Shown one piece after another: positions 9,952 to 19,502 of a stretch of 64,000 nt of DNA (its first letter is position 1; the number at the start of each line of letters is the position of its first letter). The notes beneath the pieces are model-generated. The model searched no databases and was not told where the DNA came from. It saw only the letters and a list, made by a program, of their open reading frames with translations. Source of the stretch: Rhizobiaceae bacterium. GTDB lineage: Bacteria; Pseudomonadota; Alphaproteobacteria; Rhizobiales; Rhizobiaceae. The stretch spans positions 186,001-250,000 of the forward strand of contig JAHBYW010000005.1 in the NCBI GenBank assembly GCA_019635755.1. The letters run 5' to 3'. A program made the translations under genes and the position numbers.

Positions 9952-10728
9952 GTGACGGGACGCCTCGCCGGCAAGTCGGCCCTGATCACGGGCGCGGCGC
10001 GCGGCATCGGTCGCGCCTTCGCCGAGGCCTATGTGCGCGAGGGCGCGACGGTGGCGATCGGCGACATCAATATGGCCGCGGCGAAGCGCACGGCGAAGGA
10101 GATCGGCGACGCGGCCTACGCGGTCGTGCTCGACGTGACGGACCAGGGTTCCATCGACAAGGCGGTCAAGGCGGTTGAGCGGAAGGCGGGCGGCATCGAC
10201 ATCCTGGTCAACAACGCCGCGCTGTTCGACATGGCGCCGGTCGTCGACATCACGCGCGCCAGCTACGACAAGCTCTTCTCCGCCAACGTCGCAGGCACGC
10301 TGTTCACTCTGCAGGCCGTGGCCCGCTCGATGATCCGACGCGGCCAGGGCGGCAAGATCATCAACATGGCCAGCCAGGCGGGCCGGCGCGGCGAGGCGCT
10401 GGTGGGCGTCTATTGCGCGACAAAGGCGGCGGTCATCTCGCTCACCCAGTCGGCCGGCCTCGACCTCGTCCGGCACCGCATCAACGTCAATGCCATCGCG
10501 CCCGGCGTGGTCGACGGCGAGCATTGGGATCACGTCGATTCGCTCTTCGCCAGATATGAGGGCCGCGCGCCCGGCGAGAAGAAGAAACTCGTCGGCGACG
10601 CAGTTCCCTACGGCCGCATGGGCACCGCCGCCGACCTTGTCGGCATGGCGATCTTCCTGGCCGGCGCCGAAAGCGACTACGTCGTCGCCCAGACCTACAA
10701 TGTCGACGGCGGGAACTGGATGAGCTGA
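9952..10728 (+). CDS. smoS: Short-chain polyol dehydrogenase (sorbitol dehydrogenase-like)
   Basis: 258 residues from a GTG start at 9952 with GGGAGG upstream. Classical SDR: cofactor motif [12 protein letters not shown], catalytic Ser in INMASQAG and YCATK (Tyr-x-x-x-Lys). Strongly resembles SmoS, the NAD-dependent enzyme that oxidises sorbitol to fructose (also galactitol or iditol). Its place after smoEFGK supports this. Ribitol 2-dehydrogenase activity is possible given the pentulose kinase downstream. Confidence 0.9.
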   Translation: MTGRLAGKSALITGAARGIGRAFAEAYVREGATVAIGDINMAAAKRTAKEIGDAAYAVVLDVTDQGSIDKAVKAVERKAGGIDILVNNAALFDMAPVVDITRASYDKLFSANVAGTLFTLQAVARSMIRRGQGGKIINMASQAGRRGEALVGVYCATKAAVISLTQSAGLDLVRHRINVNAIAPGVVDGEHWDHVDSLFARYEGRAPGEKKKLVGDAVPYGRMGTAADLVGMAIFLAGAESDYVVAQTYNVDGGNWMS

Positions 10729-10899
10729 CATGACAACCGCCCCTTCACCCGCTCGCCTCCGGCTCGCGTCCTCTCCCCGCGTGAAGACGATTTGGCGCAG
10801 CCGGCCGCAGCCGTCCTCGCCCCGGCTGGGCGAGGGTGGCCGAGCGGTGCGCAGATCAAGGGGGGCGACGCCTTCGCAGTCTGCCGGAAGCAAGCCAGA

Positions 10900-12372
10900 A
10901 TGACCGTCAAACTCTCCGCCGCCACGCTCGATGCCCTGCCGCCGACGATCGCGCGGCCTGCCTACCGGCGGTCCGACCTGAGGCCGGGGATCCTGCATTT
11001 CGGCGTCGGCAATTTCCACCGTGCACACCAGGCGGTGTACCTCGACGACCTGTTTGCCACCGGTGCCGACCGCGACTGGGCGGTCGTCGGCGCCGGCGTG
11101 CTGCCGCAGGAGGCTGCCGGCCGCGACCGGCTGAAGGCGCAGGACTGGCTGACCACCGTCGTCGAACAGGACAGCGGCCACATGTCCGCGCGCGTCACCG
11201 GCGCGATGGTCGACTTCCTTCCGCCCGGCGACACCGCGGCGATCGTCGCGCGGCTCTCCGATCCCGCCACGCGCATCGTCTCGCTGACGATCACGGAGGG
11301 CGGCTATTTCATCGATCCGGCATCCGGCAAGTTCGATCCCGCGCATCCGGCGATCGCCGCGGACGCCCGCAACACCGCGCAGCCGAAGACGGTGTTCGGC
11401 CTGATCGTCGCCGGCCTGAGCCGCCGGCGGCAGGCGAAGATCCCGCCGTTCACGGTGATGTCCTGCGACAACATCCCCCACAACGGCCATGTCACCCGCG
11501 ACGGCGTCGTCGAACTGGCGCGGCTGATCGACCCGGAACTCGCCGGCTGGATCGAGAAGAACGTCGCCTTTCCGAACGGCATGGTTGACCGCATCACGCC
11601 GGCCACGACGGACCGCGAGCGCGGCATCCTGAAGGACGAGTTCGGCGTCGAGGACGGCTGGCCGGTCTTCTGCGAACCGTTCCGCCAGTGGGTGCTGGAG
11701 GACAGATTCCCGACCGGGCGGCCGGCGCTCGAACAGGTCGGAGTGCAGTTCGTCGACGACGTGTCGCCGTTCGAGCTGATGAAGATCCGCATCCTGAACG
11801 GCGGCCACGCGGTGATCGCCTACCCGGCGGGCCTCATGGACATCCATTTCGTCCACGAGGCGATGCAGGACGAACTCGTGCGCGGCTTCCTCACCAAAAT
11901 CGAGCGCGAGGAAATCCTCCCGACCGTGCCGCCGGTGCCGGGTGTCGTGCTGGAGGAGTATCATCAGCTGATCCAGCGCCGCTTTGCCAATCCCAAGATC
12001 GGCGACACGATCCGGCGGCTCTGCCTCGACGGGTCGAACCGGCAGCCGAAATTCATCGTGCCCACCATCGCCGACCGGCTGAAATCCCGCAAAGGCATCG
12101 ACGGGCTGGCGCTGGAATCGGCGCTCTGGTGCCGCTATTGCGCCGGCACCACCGACAGCGGCGCCGTGACGGAGCCCAACGACCCGAACTGGGCACGGCT
12201 GCAGCCGGCCGCGCTGGCGGCGAAGTCGGACCCGTCGGCATGGCTCGGCATGGCCGACATCTACGGCGATGTCGGGCGCGCGCCCGAATTCGCCGCGGCT
12301 TTCGCGGCGAGCCTGCAGCGGCTATGGGAAAAGGGCACGCGCGAGACGCTGAAGGCCTACCTGGCAGGCTGA
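10900..12372 (+). CDS. mtlK: Mannitol 2-dehydrogenase family polyol dehydrogenase
   Basis: 490 residues, the usual length for the long-chain mannitol dehydrogenase family. ATG at 10900 was chosen because [15 protein letters not shown] is the usual N-terminus; upstream in-frame sequence lies in a GC-rich spacer. Motifs: [19 protein letters not shown], the SCDNIPHNG segment, and FVPTIADRL-like [16 protein letters not shown] with the catalytic Lys region. Oxidises D-mannitol to fructose, or D-arabitol to xylulose, with NAD. It follows the SDR gene within the same operon. Confidence 0.93.
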   Translation: MTVKLSAATLDALPPTIARPAYRRSDLRPGILHFGVGNFHRAHQAVYLDDLFATGADRDWAVVGAGVLPQEAAGRDRLKAQDWLTTVVEQDSGHMSARVTGAMVDFLPPGDTAAIVARLSDPATRIVSLTITEGGYFIDPASGKFDPAHPAIAADARNTAQPKTVFGLIVAGLSRRRQAKIPPFTVMSCDNIPHNGHVTRDGVVELARLIDPELAGWIEKNVAFPNGMVDRITPATTDRERGILKDEFGVEDGWPVFCEPFRQWVLEDRFPTGRPALEQVGVQFVDDVSPFELMKIRILNGGHAVIAYPAGLMDIHFVHEAMQDELVRGFLTKIEREEILPTVPPVPGVVLEEYHQLIQRRFANPKIGDTIRRLCLDGSNRQPKFIVPTIADRLKSRKGIDGLALESALWCRYCAGTTDSGAVTEPNDPNWARLQPAALAAKSDPSAWLGMADIYGDVGRAPEFAAAFAASLQRLWEKGTRETLKAYLAG

Positions 12373-12418
12373 AGCCTCCCGCGCCTGCGGGGAGGAACTT
12401 CGTGCGCGATCCGCTGCC

Positions 12419-14677
12419 GTGACGCCGGCCTATCCGGAACTCGTCATCTTCGATTGCGACGGCGTGCTGGTGGACAGCGAGCCGATCTCGATCCGCGTGC
12501 TGGTCGACCTGATCGCGTCGGCCGGCCACGCCATGGACGAGGGCGCGGCCTATGCGGCCTTCCTCGGCCGCAGCATGGCGTCGGTCTCCGAACTCCTGGC
12601 GCAGCATGGGCTCACGGTCACGGAGCAGCATCTCGACCGCATGCGCTCCGACCTCTACGACCGGTTCCGGCGCGAGCTGAAGCCGGTGCAGGGCGTGGCC
12701 GAGGCGATCCTGGCGCTGGAATGCCCGCGCTGCGTCGCCTCGTCGAGTTCGCCCGAGCGCATCCGCCTGTCGCTGCAGCTCACCGGGCTGATCGACCTCG
12801 TCGAGCCAAACCTCTTCAGCGCCTCGATGGTGGCGCGGGGCAAGCCGGAACCCGACCTGTTCCTGCATGCCGCCCGCGCCATGGGCGTCGAACCGTCGCG
12901 CTGCCTGGTGATCGAGGACAGCCCGGCCGGCATCGCCGCCGCGAAGGCCGCCGGCATGCGCGTCTTCGGCTTCACCGGCGGCTCCCATGCCGGCGCCGCT
13001 GGGCTGGCCACCGCGCTCGCGGCCGCGGGACCGGAGCTGATCTTCGACGACATGCTCGACCTGCCGGGCCTGGTGAAGGGCGCGGCCGCGCGGCCGGCGC
13101 GGTATCTCTGCGCCGTCGACGTCGGCACCGGCAGCGCGCGGGCCGGCATCATCGACCGGAGCGGCCGGCTGCTCGGACGCGCCGAACACCCGATCGTCAT
13201 GCACCAGCCGAAGCCCGACCACGCCGAGCACGAGTCGGAGGACATCTGGCGGGCGGTGTGCCGCGCGGTGCAGGGCGCGCTCCGCAAGGCCGAGGTCGAC
13301 CCCGCCGCCGTGGCGGGCATCAGCTTCGACGCGACGTGTTCGCTGGTGGTCCGCGATGCCGACGGCCGGCCGCTCTCCGTCTCCACCACCGGCGAGCGGC
13401 GCTGGGACACGATCGTCTGGCTCGACCACCGCGCGCTCGGCGAGGCCGACGAATGCACGGCCAGCGGCCATCGCGTGCTCGATTTCGTCGGCGGCGTCAT
13501 GTCGCCGGAAATGCAGACGCCCAAGCTGATGTGGCTGAAGCGCAACCTGCCGGAGACGTGGGAGCGCGCGGCGCATTTCTTCGACCTCGCGGACTTCCTG
13601 ACCTGGAAGGCGTCCGGCTCGACGGCGCGGTCGCAGAACACGCTGACGGCCAAGTGGACCTATCTCGGCCACGAGGACGGCTGGCGCCGCGACTTCTTCG
13701 ACGGGCTGGGCGTCGGCGACCTCGTCGAGCGCGGCGGCCTGCCGGACCAGGCGAGCCCGGTCGGCGCCGACCTCGGGCCGCTGACGCCCGAGGCGGCGCG
13801 CGCGCTCGGGCTGACGGACACGTGCCGCGTCGGCGTCGGCGTCATCGACGCCTATGCGGGCGCGCTGGGCGTTCTGGGCGGCTTCGCGCTCGACCGGTCG
13901 GGTATCGACCGGCACCTGGCGCTGATCGCCGGCACGTCCTCCTGCGTCATGGCGATGAGCCTCGAGCCGCGTCCGTTCGCGGGCGTCTGGGGACCGTATT
14001 TCGGCGTCGCCTTCCCCGACTGCTGGCTCTCCGAGGGCGGGCAGTCGGCGACCGGCGCGCTGCTCGACCACGTCATCCGCTGGCATGGCGCGGGCGGCGA
14101 TCCCGACGCGGCGACGCACCAGCGGATCGCCGCGCGGATCATGGCGCTGCGCGGCGCCGAAGGGCTCGACCTCGCCGGCCGGCTGCACGTGCTGCCCGAC
14201 TTCCACGGCAACCGCTCGCCCAATGCCGATCCGCACGCCGTCGGCGTCATTTCGGGGCTGACGCTCGACGCCTCGTTCGACAGCCTGTGCCGGCTCTACT
14301 GGCGCACCTGCGTCGCCATCGCGCTCGGCGTCCGCCACATCCTCGACGCGCTCAACGCGCAGGGCTACGTGATCGACACGCTGCACGTCACCGGCGGGCA
14401 CACGCGCAACCCGCTGCTGATGGAGCTCTACGCCGACGCCACCGGCTGCGCCGTCGTCGAGCCGGATCCGGCGACCGACGCCGTGCTGCTCGGCACCGCG
14501 ATGGTGGCGGCCGCCGCCGCCGGCCTGCATCCCGACCTCCGCAGCGCCTGCGCGGCGATGAGCCAGGGCGGACGCACGCGGCAGCCGAACCCGTCGGCGC
14601 GGGCGCGCTTCGACCACGACTATCGCGTGTTCCTGGAAATGCACCGGCAGCGCCAGGCGCTCGACGCGATGTCGTAG
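12419..14677 (+). CDS. Fusion of HAD-superfamily phosphatase and FGGY pentulose kinase
   Basis: 752 residues in one frame from GTG at 12419. Residues 1 to about 220 are a HAD subfamily IA hydrolase: motif I FDCDGVLVDSE, motif II SSSS, motif III Lys in GKPEPDLF, motif IV IEDSPAGIAAA. From about residue 228 an FGGY sugar kinase begins: CAVDVGTGSARAGIID, FDATCSLVVRD, GTSSCVMAMS and VTGGHTRNPLLMELYAD, of the D-ribulokinase-like pentulose kinase group. Separate genes elsewhere encode these functions. The likely role is phosphorylation of a ketose formed by the polyol dehydrogenases, plus dephosphorylation of a sugar phosphate for salvage or detoxification. Substrates are inferred. Confidence 0.88.
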   Translation: MTPAYPELVIFDCDGVLVDSEPISIRVLVDLIASAGHAMDEGAAYAAFLGRSMASVSELLAQHGLTVTEQHLDRMRSDLYDRFRRELKPVQGVAEAILALECPRCVASSSSPERIRLSLQLTGLIDLVEPNLFSASMVARGKPEPDLFLHAARAMGVEPSRCLVIEDSPAGIAAAKAAGMRVFGFTGGSHAGAAGLATALAAAGPELIFDDMLDLPGLVKGAAARPARYLCAVDVGTGSARAGIIDRSGRLLGRAEHPIVMHQPKPDHAEHESEDIWRAVCRAVQGALRKAEVDPAAVAGISFDATCSLVVRDADGRPLSVSTTGERRWDTIVWLDHRALGEADECTASGHRVLDFVGGVMSPEMQTPKLMWLKRNLPETWERAAHFFDLADFLTWKASGSTARSQNTLTAKWTYLGHEDGWRRDFFDGLGVGDLVERGGLPDQASPVGADLGPLTPEAARALGLTDTCRVGVGVIDAYAGALGVLGGFALDRSGIDRHLALIAGTSSCVMAMSLEPRPFAGVWGPYFGVAFPDCWLSEGGQSATGALLDHVIRWHGAGGDPDAATHQRIAARIMALRGAEGLDLAGRLHVLPDFHGNRSPNADPHAVGVISGLTLDASFDSLCRLYWRTCVAIALGVRHILDALNAQGYVIDTLHVTGGHTRNPLLMELYADATGCAVVEPDPATDAVLLGTAMVAAAAAGLHPDLRSACAAMSQGGRTRQPNPSARARFDHDYRVFLEMHRQRQALDAMS

Positions 14678-14758
14678 CGTCCGGCGGCGGACATGTCGCG
14701 CCGTGTCGGGGAGCGTCGCGCGCGGTCCTGCACCCTGGGCCGGCCTCGCCCGCAGTGG

Positions 14759-14834
14759 CCTTGCCGCCGGGCACGGCAATGCGGCGGCCTTGCCGCCGGG
14801 CTTGGCAATGCGGCGGCCTTGCCGCCGGGCACGG
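14759..14834. repeat. 29-bp tandem repeat, about 2.6 copies
   Basis: Units 14759-14787 and 14788-14816 (CCTTGCCGCCGGGC then a variable 2 bp then GGCAATGCGGCGG) are nearly identical, followed by a partial third unit to 14834. It lies just after the HAD-FGGY gene. Units abut directly with no spacers. Confidence 0.85.
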
Positions 14835-15523
14835 TCGCCGATGCCGGGGTAGGCCGACAGACTGCCACACGGGGACCGGGACAAGGCACACGCCATCCTC
14901 GCCACGCTCCGGACGCGCCGGCCTGGCCATTGAGGGAAACCGCCACCGTCGGACGATATGCCCCGCGGTGGGAAGACGGGCGGCCGTCGGCTCGCTCATC
15001 TGGGGGGTAGTGACTGCGACCCTTCGGCCGCCCGTCCGGCGTTTTAAGGCCTCTCCGCATCGTCCGCTGTCCGTGACCGACTCCTGAGGTGGTGCAAACG
15101 GCGTCCGGCAACTGCCCTCGGCCTCCCACCATTCGCGGCGACAGGCATTCGCGCCCAAGGCATCGCCTGCGCCGGTCCCGTGTGTGCGTGCTTTGAGCAC
15201 GCCCGGGGCCTTTCTTCCCCGTGGGACGTCTCGCGGAGCCTCCCCGGCCGGCGGCTACGTTGGCCACCGGCGGAGGCGCCGGTCCGGCCCCACGCAAATC
15301 ACCGTCATGACCGGCGCTTCCCGCGGGCGGGACTGCGACGGAGGATAAGGCATCGGCAAAGGGGGGTGGACAGGATCGCCGCAGAAATCGTGGAAGGGAC
15401 GGGAATCGTTGAGGTCTTTCCGGCTCCGCGTGTGATGCGCCGGCGTTGGTGGCCGCGGGCCGAGCGCTTCGCCCGCCGTCGGCGCGCGGCCGCAAGGGTG
15501 GCGTCGGCGCACGGCCGCCAAGA

Positions 15524-15572
15524 CCCCACCCGGCCAGCCTGCGGCTGGCCACCCTCCCCTCGAGGGGGAGGG
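15524..15572. repeat. Intergenic palindromic repeat (type B)
   Basis: A CCCCACCCGGCCAGCC segment followed by GGCTGGCC and the palindrome CCCTCCCCTCGAGGGGGAGGG (15552-15572). The same module recurs at 41341-41401 in front of an ABC ATPase. Flanked by two copies of a 21-bp direct repeat. Confidence 0.75.
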
Positions 15573-15613
15573 AGCGCGCCGTCGGCGCACGGCCGCCAAG
15601 GGTGAGGCATGGA

Positions 15614-15634
15614 TCCTCGGGACAAGCCCGAGGA
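15614..15634. repeat. REP-like palindrome, copy 1
   Basis: TCCTCGGG-ACAAG-CCCGAGGA: 8-bp perfect arms and a 5-nt loop. With its flanks it is the reverse complement of copies at 15836 and 45321 and matches the copy at 45760. The conserved asymmetric loop gives each copy an orientation. Confidence 0.85.
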
Positions 15635-15835
15635 TGACGGCGGCGGGGGTGGCTGGCGGGCGGAGCGCACCAATCACCCCCGGCCGGACGGCGCGTGGTG
15701 TTGGCCGGCATTGTCAGAGCAGGCCGGCACTCCCTCTGGTCCTGAGCCCGTCGAAGGGCCGGCCATCTCGGGGAGATCAGAAGCTTCGCACCATCTCAGC
15801 GGTCACGATCGGCGTCTGCCCCCGCCAGGTCGTCA

Positions 15836-15856
15836 TCCTCGGGCTTGTCCCGAGGA
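15836..15856. repeat. REP-like palindrome, copy 2 (inverted relative to copy 1)
   Basis: TCCTCGGG-CTTGT-CCCGAGGA. Flanking bases (GTCA on one side, TCCATGCC on the other) mirror those of copy 1, so the two form an inverted pair about 200 bp apart. Confidence 0.85.
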
Positions 15857-16070
15857 TCCATGCCGGAACCGAACGGTCGAGAGCCGACGGCGGGCGATGC
15901 GTGCCGATCGCAACGCCGCGGCCCCACCCGGCGCTGCGCACCGACGCCCCACACGGCGAAGGCGAGGGAGCCTACTCCGTCCAGAGGTCGCGCCGGTGAC
16001 GCCCGGCGAGCGCGACGCCTTGACTCCCGCACGGATGTTCCCTTTATGTCTCGTCGGATGCCGCGCCGCC

Positions 16071-17315
16071 ATGGACCTCGCCACGATCCTTCACGCCGAT
16101 CTGGATGCCTTCTATGCGTCGGTCGAGCAGCTGCTCGACCCGTCGCTGAGAGGCAGACCGATCGCCGTCGGCGGCGGCGTGGTGCTCGCCTGTTCCTACG
16201 AGGCGAAGAAGTTCGGCGTGCAGGGCGCGATGAGCGGGCGCCAGGCCCGGGAACTCTGTCCGGAGCTGATCTTCGTCGGCGGGCATTTCAAGGAGTACCA
16301 GCGGCTGGGCGACGCGGCGATGGCGGTGCTGTCGGACTTCACGCCGCTGGTCGAGCGCATCTCCATCGACGAAGCGTTCGCCGACGTCGCCGGCTGCACG
16401 CATCTGTTCGGCCAGCCGGCCGAGATCGCCGAGACGATCCGCCGGCGCGTGCGGGCGGAACTCGGGCTGCCGATCTCGGTTGGCGTCGCGTCGACCAAGC
16501 ACCTGGCCAAGATCGCCTCCCAGGTCGCCAAGCCGGACGGGCTGGTGACCGTGGCGGCCGGAACCGAGATGGACTTCCTGCGCGACCTGCCGGTGGAACT
16601 GATGTGGGGCGTCGGCCCGGCGACCAAGGCGAGGCTGGAGAAGATCGGCGTGACGCGGATCGGCCAGCTCCAGGACGTGCCCGGCTGGTCGCTGCAGAAG
16701 CTGCTCGGCACCGCCGTCGGCGAAAAGCTGTCGGCGCTGTCGCAGAACCGCGACCCGCGCCGGCTGGAGACGCATCGCCGCACCCGTTCGGCCGGCGCGC
16801 AGTCGGCGCTCGGGCGCAGACCGGCGACCGTCGCGGTCTACCGGCCGGCACTGCTGCACCTCGCCGACCGCGTCGCCTCGCGGCTGCGCGGCAAGGCGCG
16901 GCCCGGCCGCACGGTCACGGCGCGCGTGCGCTTTGCCGACATGCGCTCGGTGACGCGGGCGGTGACGCTCGACCAGCCGGTGTCGGCGACGGCGATCATC
17001 GCCGAGGTGGCGGAGGATCTGGTGCGCGGCATCCTCGCCGACCATCCGCGCGAGCGGACGATCTCGCTGCTGGCGATCTCCGTCTCGCACCTGGAGGAGC
17101 GCTTCGGCCTGCAGCTCGACCTGCCGCTCGGGCTGGCCGACGAGAAGCGCCGGCCGGGCACCGTGACCGGCGCCCGCCGCTTCGGCGCCGACCGCGCCAT
17201 CGACAAGATCCGCGCGCGTTTCGGCTGGGAGGCCGTCGGGTACGCGGCGGTCGAGCTCGGCGACCGGCGCGCGGTGCCGGACGCCTTCCGCGAACTGGCG
17301 GAGAAGGAGCTTTGA
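16071..17315 (+). CDS. dinB: DNA polymerase IV (Y-family, DinB)
   Basis: 414 residues from ATG at 16071 (an in-frame ATG at 16035 is possible). Y-family motifs are clear: ILHADLDAFYASVEQ with the first metal Asp, SYEAKKFGVQGAMSG, and the catalytic ISIDEAFADV. The helix-hairpin-helix region (ELMWGVGPATKARLEKIGV) and little-finger domain follow. It is an error-prone translesion polymerase. No imuA or dnaE2 gene is nearby. The gene converges on the M13 peptidase gene with a 10-bp gap. Confidence 0.93.
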   Translation: MDLATILHADLDAFYASVEQLLDPSLRGRPIAVGGGVVLACSYEAKKFGVQGAMSGRQARELCPELIFVGGHFKEYQRLGDAAMAVLSDFTPLVERISIDEAFADVAGCTHLFGQPAEIAETIRRRVRAELGLPISVGVASTKHLAKIASQVAKPDGLVTVAAGTEMDFLRDLPVELMWGVGPATKARLEKIGVTRIGQLQDVPGWSLQKLLGTAVGEKLSALSQNRDPRRLETHRRTRSAGAQSALGRRPATVAVYRPALLHLADRVASRLRGKARPGRTVTARVRFADMRSVTRAVTLDQPVSATAIIAEVAEDLVRGILADHPRERTISLLAISVSHLEERFGLQLDLPLGLADEKRRPGTVTGARRFGADRAIDKIRARFGWEAVGYAAVELGDRRAVPDAFRELAEKEL

Positions 17316-17325
17316 GGCGCCGGCG

Positions 17326-19365
17326 CTACCAGACCTTGGCGCGCTGGTCCGGCGGCAGGTAGAGCGCGTCGCCCTGCTTGACGTCGAAGGCGGAATACCA
17401 GCCGTCGACATTGCGCACGATGCCGTTGACGCGGAACTCGCCCGGGCTGTGCGGGTCGGACAGGATCAGCTGGCGCATGACGTCGGGCGTCGCCAGCGTC
17501 CGCCACACCTGCGCCCACGCCATGAAGAAGCGCTGGTCGCCGGTGAAGTCGTTCAGGTCGCGCGACGCCTCGGCGCCCTGTTCCACCGCCAGCCTGTAGG
17601 CGTCGTAGGCGACGGTGAGGCCGCCGAGGTCGCCGATGTTCTCGCCGAGCGTCAGCGCGCCGTTCACGTTCATCCCCTCGACGGGAGAGAAGGTGTCGAA
17701 CTGCCCGACGAGCACGGCGGCGCGGCGCTCGAACTCCTCGCGCGCGGCGGGCGTCCACCAGTTGCGCAGGATGCCGTCCGGGTCGAAGCGGCTGCCCTGG
17801 TCGTCGAAGGCGTGGCCGAGCTCGTGCCCGATGACGGCGCCGATCGAGCCGTAGTTCACCGCGATGTCGGCGTTCGGGTCGAAGAAGGGCGGCTGCAGGA
17901 TGGCGGCCGGGAACTCGATCAGGTTGCGGTCCGGGCTGTAGCCGGCGTTGATCGTCTGCGGCGTGAAGATCCACTCCCAGTCGCGGCGCGGTCCCTTCAG
18001 CGCGGTGAGCCGGTCCTGGTGCTGGAAGGCGCTGATCGCCTTGACGTTGCCGACGAGGTCGCCCGGCTTCAGGACCACGCCGGAATAATTGTGCCAGCGG
18101 TCGGGGTAGCCGATGTGCGTGGTGATGGCGTCGAGCTTCTTCAGCGCCTCGGCGCGCGTCTCCGCGTCCATCCAGGCGTTTTCCTGCAGCCGGTTGCGGA
18201 AGGCGGCGACGACGTTGCCGACGAGCATGTCCATCTGCGCGCGGTATTCCGGCGGGAAGTAGTGCTTGACGTAGACGCGGCCGAGCGGCTCGCCCAGCAG
18301 GGCACTGACCATGGCGACGGCGCGCGGCTCCAGCGGGCGGCGTTTCTCGACGCCGGACAGCCGGGTGGAGTGGAAGGCGAAGTGGAAGTCCTGCCAGTCG
18401 CTCGACAGGATGTCGGCGAAGGAATCGATGTAGTGGAAGGCGAGGTAGGAGCGCCACGTCTCGACCGGCGTCGCGGCGAACAGCTTCGCCAGCGCCTGCA
18501 CGGCGGTGTCGGTCTGCAGCACGACCTCGGTCTGGTCGCCATACCCCGCCTCGGCGAGGAAGGCCGCCCAGTTGAAGCCGGGCGCGAAGTCGGCGAGCTT
18601 CGACACCGGCATGAGATTGTACATGCGGACCGGGTCGCGCATCTCCGTCTCGGCCCATTGCAGCTCGGCGATCTTGGTCTCCAGCGCCAGGATGGCGTCG
18701 GCGCGCGACGCGGCCTCGGCGATGCCGGCGCGCTCGAAGGTCTGGCGGATGTAGTCGCGGTAGGCGGTGCGGTGGGCGGCGAAGGGCTCGTCGGGCAGCA
18801 GATAGTATTCGCGCGCGGGCAGGCCGAGGCCGCCCTGCCAGAGCGCCACGACGTAGCGCTTGGGATTGCCGGAATCGAGCTCGACGGCGATGTCGGCGAT
18901 GGAGGTGGTGAACGGGCGCGCCATCCAGCGCACGATCTCGTCGCTGGTCTCGGTGGCGAGGATCGCGTCGACGTCCTTGCGGATCGGATCGAGGCCGAGC
19001 GCGTCGAGCGTCGCGACGTCGCGATAGCTCTGGTAGACGGCCTTGATCAGCGCCTCGTCGCTGCCGGGCGCCGCGTCCGACGCCACGATGTCGGCGATCA
19101 GCTCGGTCATCTGCGCCTCGGTGCGCAGGTCGGCGTCGAGGAAGGCGGTGGCGCGCGAGAAGCCGTCGGGGATCGTCGCCGTGGTCAGCCAGCCATTGTT
19201 GACGAAGCGGTAGAAGTCGTCGCCGGGGCCGATGGCGCGGTCGACATACTGGGTCTCGACGCCCCAGGCGCCGAGCAGCGGCGTGGCGGTTTCCTGCGCG
19301 AGCACCGGCGCGGCGCCGGCGAGGACGAAGGCGAGGACCTGCAGGGAGCGCTTCGCTGTCGGCAC
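17326..19365 (-). CDS. M13 (neprilysin-like) zinc metallopeptidase, exported
   Basis: 679 residues from a GTG at 19365, chosen because GGAG lies 7 nt upstream and a signal peptide follows at once (MPTAKRSLQVLAFVLAGAAP, cleavage near VLAQ). Mature protein starts GAWGVETQYVDRAIGPGDDF, typical of M13. Zinc site VIGHELGHAFDDQG (HExxH) and the third ligand in GENIGDLGG are intact, as is the INAGYSPDRNLIEFPAAILQ substrate-binding stretch. Expected to cleave peptides in the periplasm. Confidence 0.94.
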   Translation of the reverse strand: MPTAKRSLQVLAFVLAGAAPVLAQETATPLLGAWGVETQYVDRAIGPGDDFYRFVNNGWLTTATIPDGFSRATAFLDADLRTEAQMTELIADIVASDAAPGSDEALIKAVYQSYRDVATLDALGLDPIRKDVDAILATETSDEIVRWMARPFTTSIADIAVELDSGNPKRYVVALWQGGLGLPAREYYLLPDEPFAAHRTAYRDYIRQTFERAGIAEAASRADAILALETKIAELQWAETEMRDPVRMYNLMPVSKLADFAPGFNWAAFLAEAGYGDQTEVVLQTDTAVQALAKLFAATPVETWRSYLAFHYIDSFADILSSDWQDFHFAFHSTRLSGVEKRRPLEPRAVAMVSALLGEPLGRVYVKHYFPPEYRAQMDMLVGNVVAAFRNRLQENAWMDAETRAEALKKLDAITTHIGYPDRWHNYSGVVLKPGDLVGNVKAISAFQHQDRLTALKGPRRDWEWIFTPQTINAGYSPDRNLIEFPAAILQPPFFDPNADIAVNYGSIGAVIGHELGHAFDDQGSRFDPDGILRNWWTPAAREEFERRAAVLVGQFDTFSPVEGMNVNGALTLGENIGDLGGLTVAYDAYRLAVEQGAEASRDLNDFTGDQRFFMAWAQVWRTLATPDVMRQLILSDPHSPGEFRVNGIVRNVDGWYSAFDVKQGDALYLPPDQRAKVW

Positions 19366-19502
19366 CGTACGTCTCCGTATGTGATTGTTTTCGTATGGGT
19401 TTGTAGTGCGGCCGTGACCGCCCGGCGCTACCATGCCGCCGGTCGGGACGAAGCGCAATCCGGGCGCTTGCCGGCCGGCACCTCAGCGTTCACGGGACAG
19501 GT

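Larger units (their letters stand above)
14678..16070. other. 1.4-kb non-coding, repeat-rich gap
   Basis: I found no convincing gene between the fusion kinase and dinB on either strand. It contains a 29-bp tandem repeat (14759-14834), a 21-bp direct repeat (copies at 15502-15522 and 15580-15600) around a palindromic element (15524-15572), and two REP-like palindromes in opposite orientation (15614-15634 and 15836-15856). Open frames here have no family signal and read through repeats. It may be a landing site for small repeats or a decayed region. Confidence 0.7.

Noticed and set aside
1768-11964. A 3398-residue uninterrupted open frame on the minus strand.
   Set aside because: Only its last 187 codons (the DNA glycosylase) show protein-family signal. 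The rest is antisense to the sensor kinase and polyol operon, Arg/Asp/Val-rich, and is the usual by-product of high GC and biased third codon positions.
14759-14834. CRISPR-like short tandem repeat.
   Set aside because: Units abut directly with no spacers, fewer than three copies, and no cas genes are present.
12053-14905. A 950-residue minus-strand frame opposite the HAD-FGGY gene.
   Set aside because: Antisense to a gene with clear HAD and FGGY motifs, and itself without recognisable domains.
15609-16070. An N-terminal extension of dinB.
   Set aside because: The upstream in-frame sequence reads through REP-like palindromes and has no family similarity; Y-family homology begins at about 16071.
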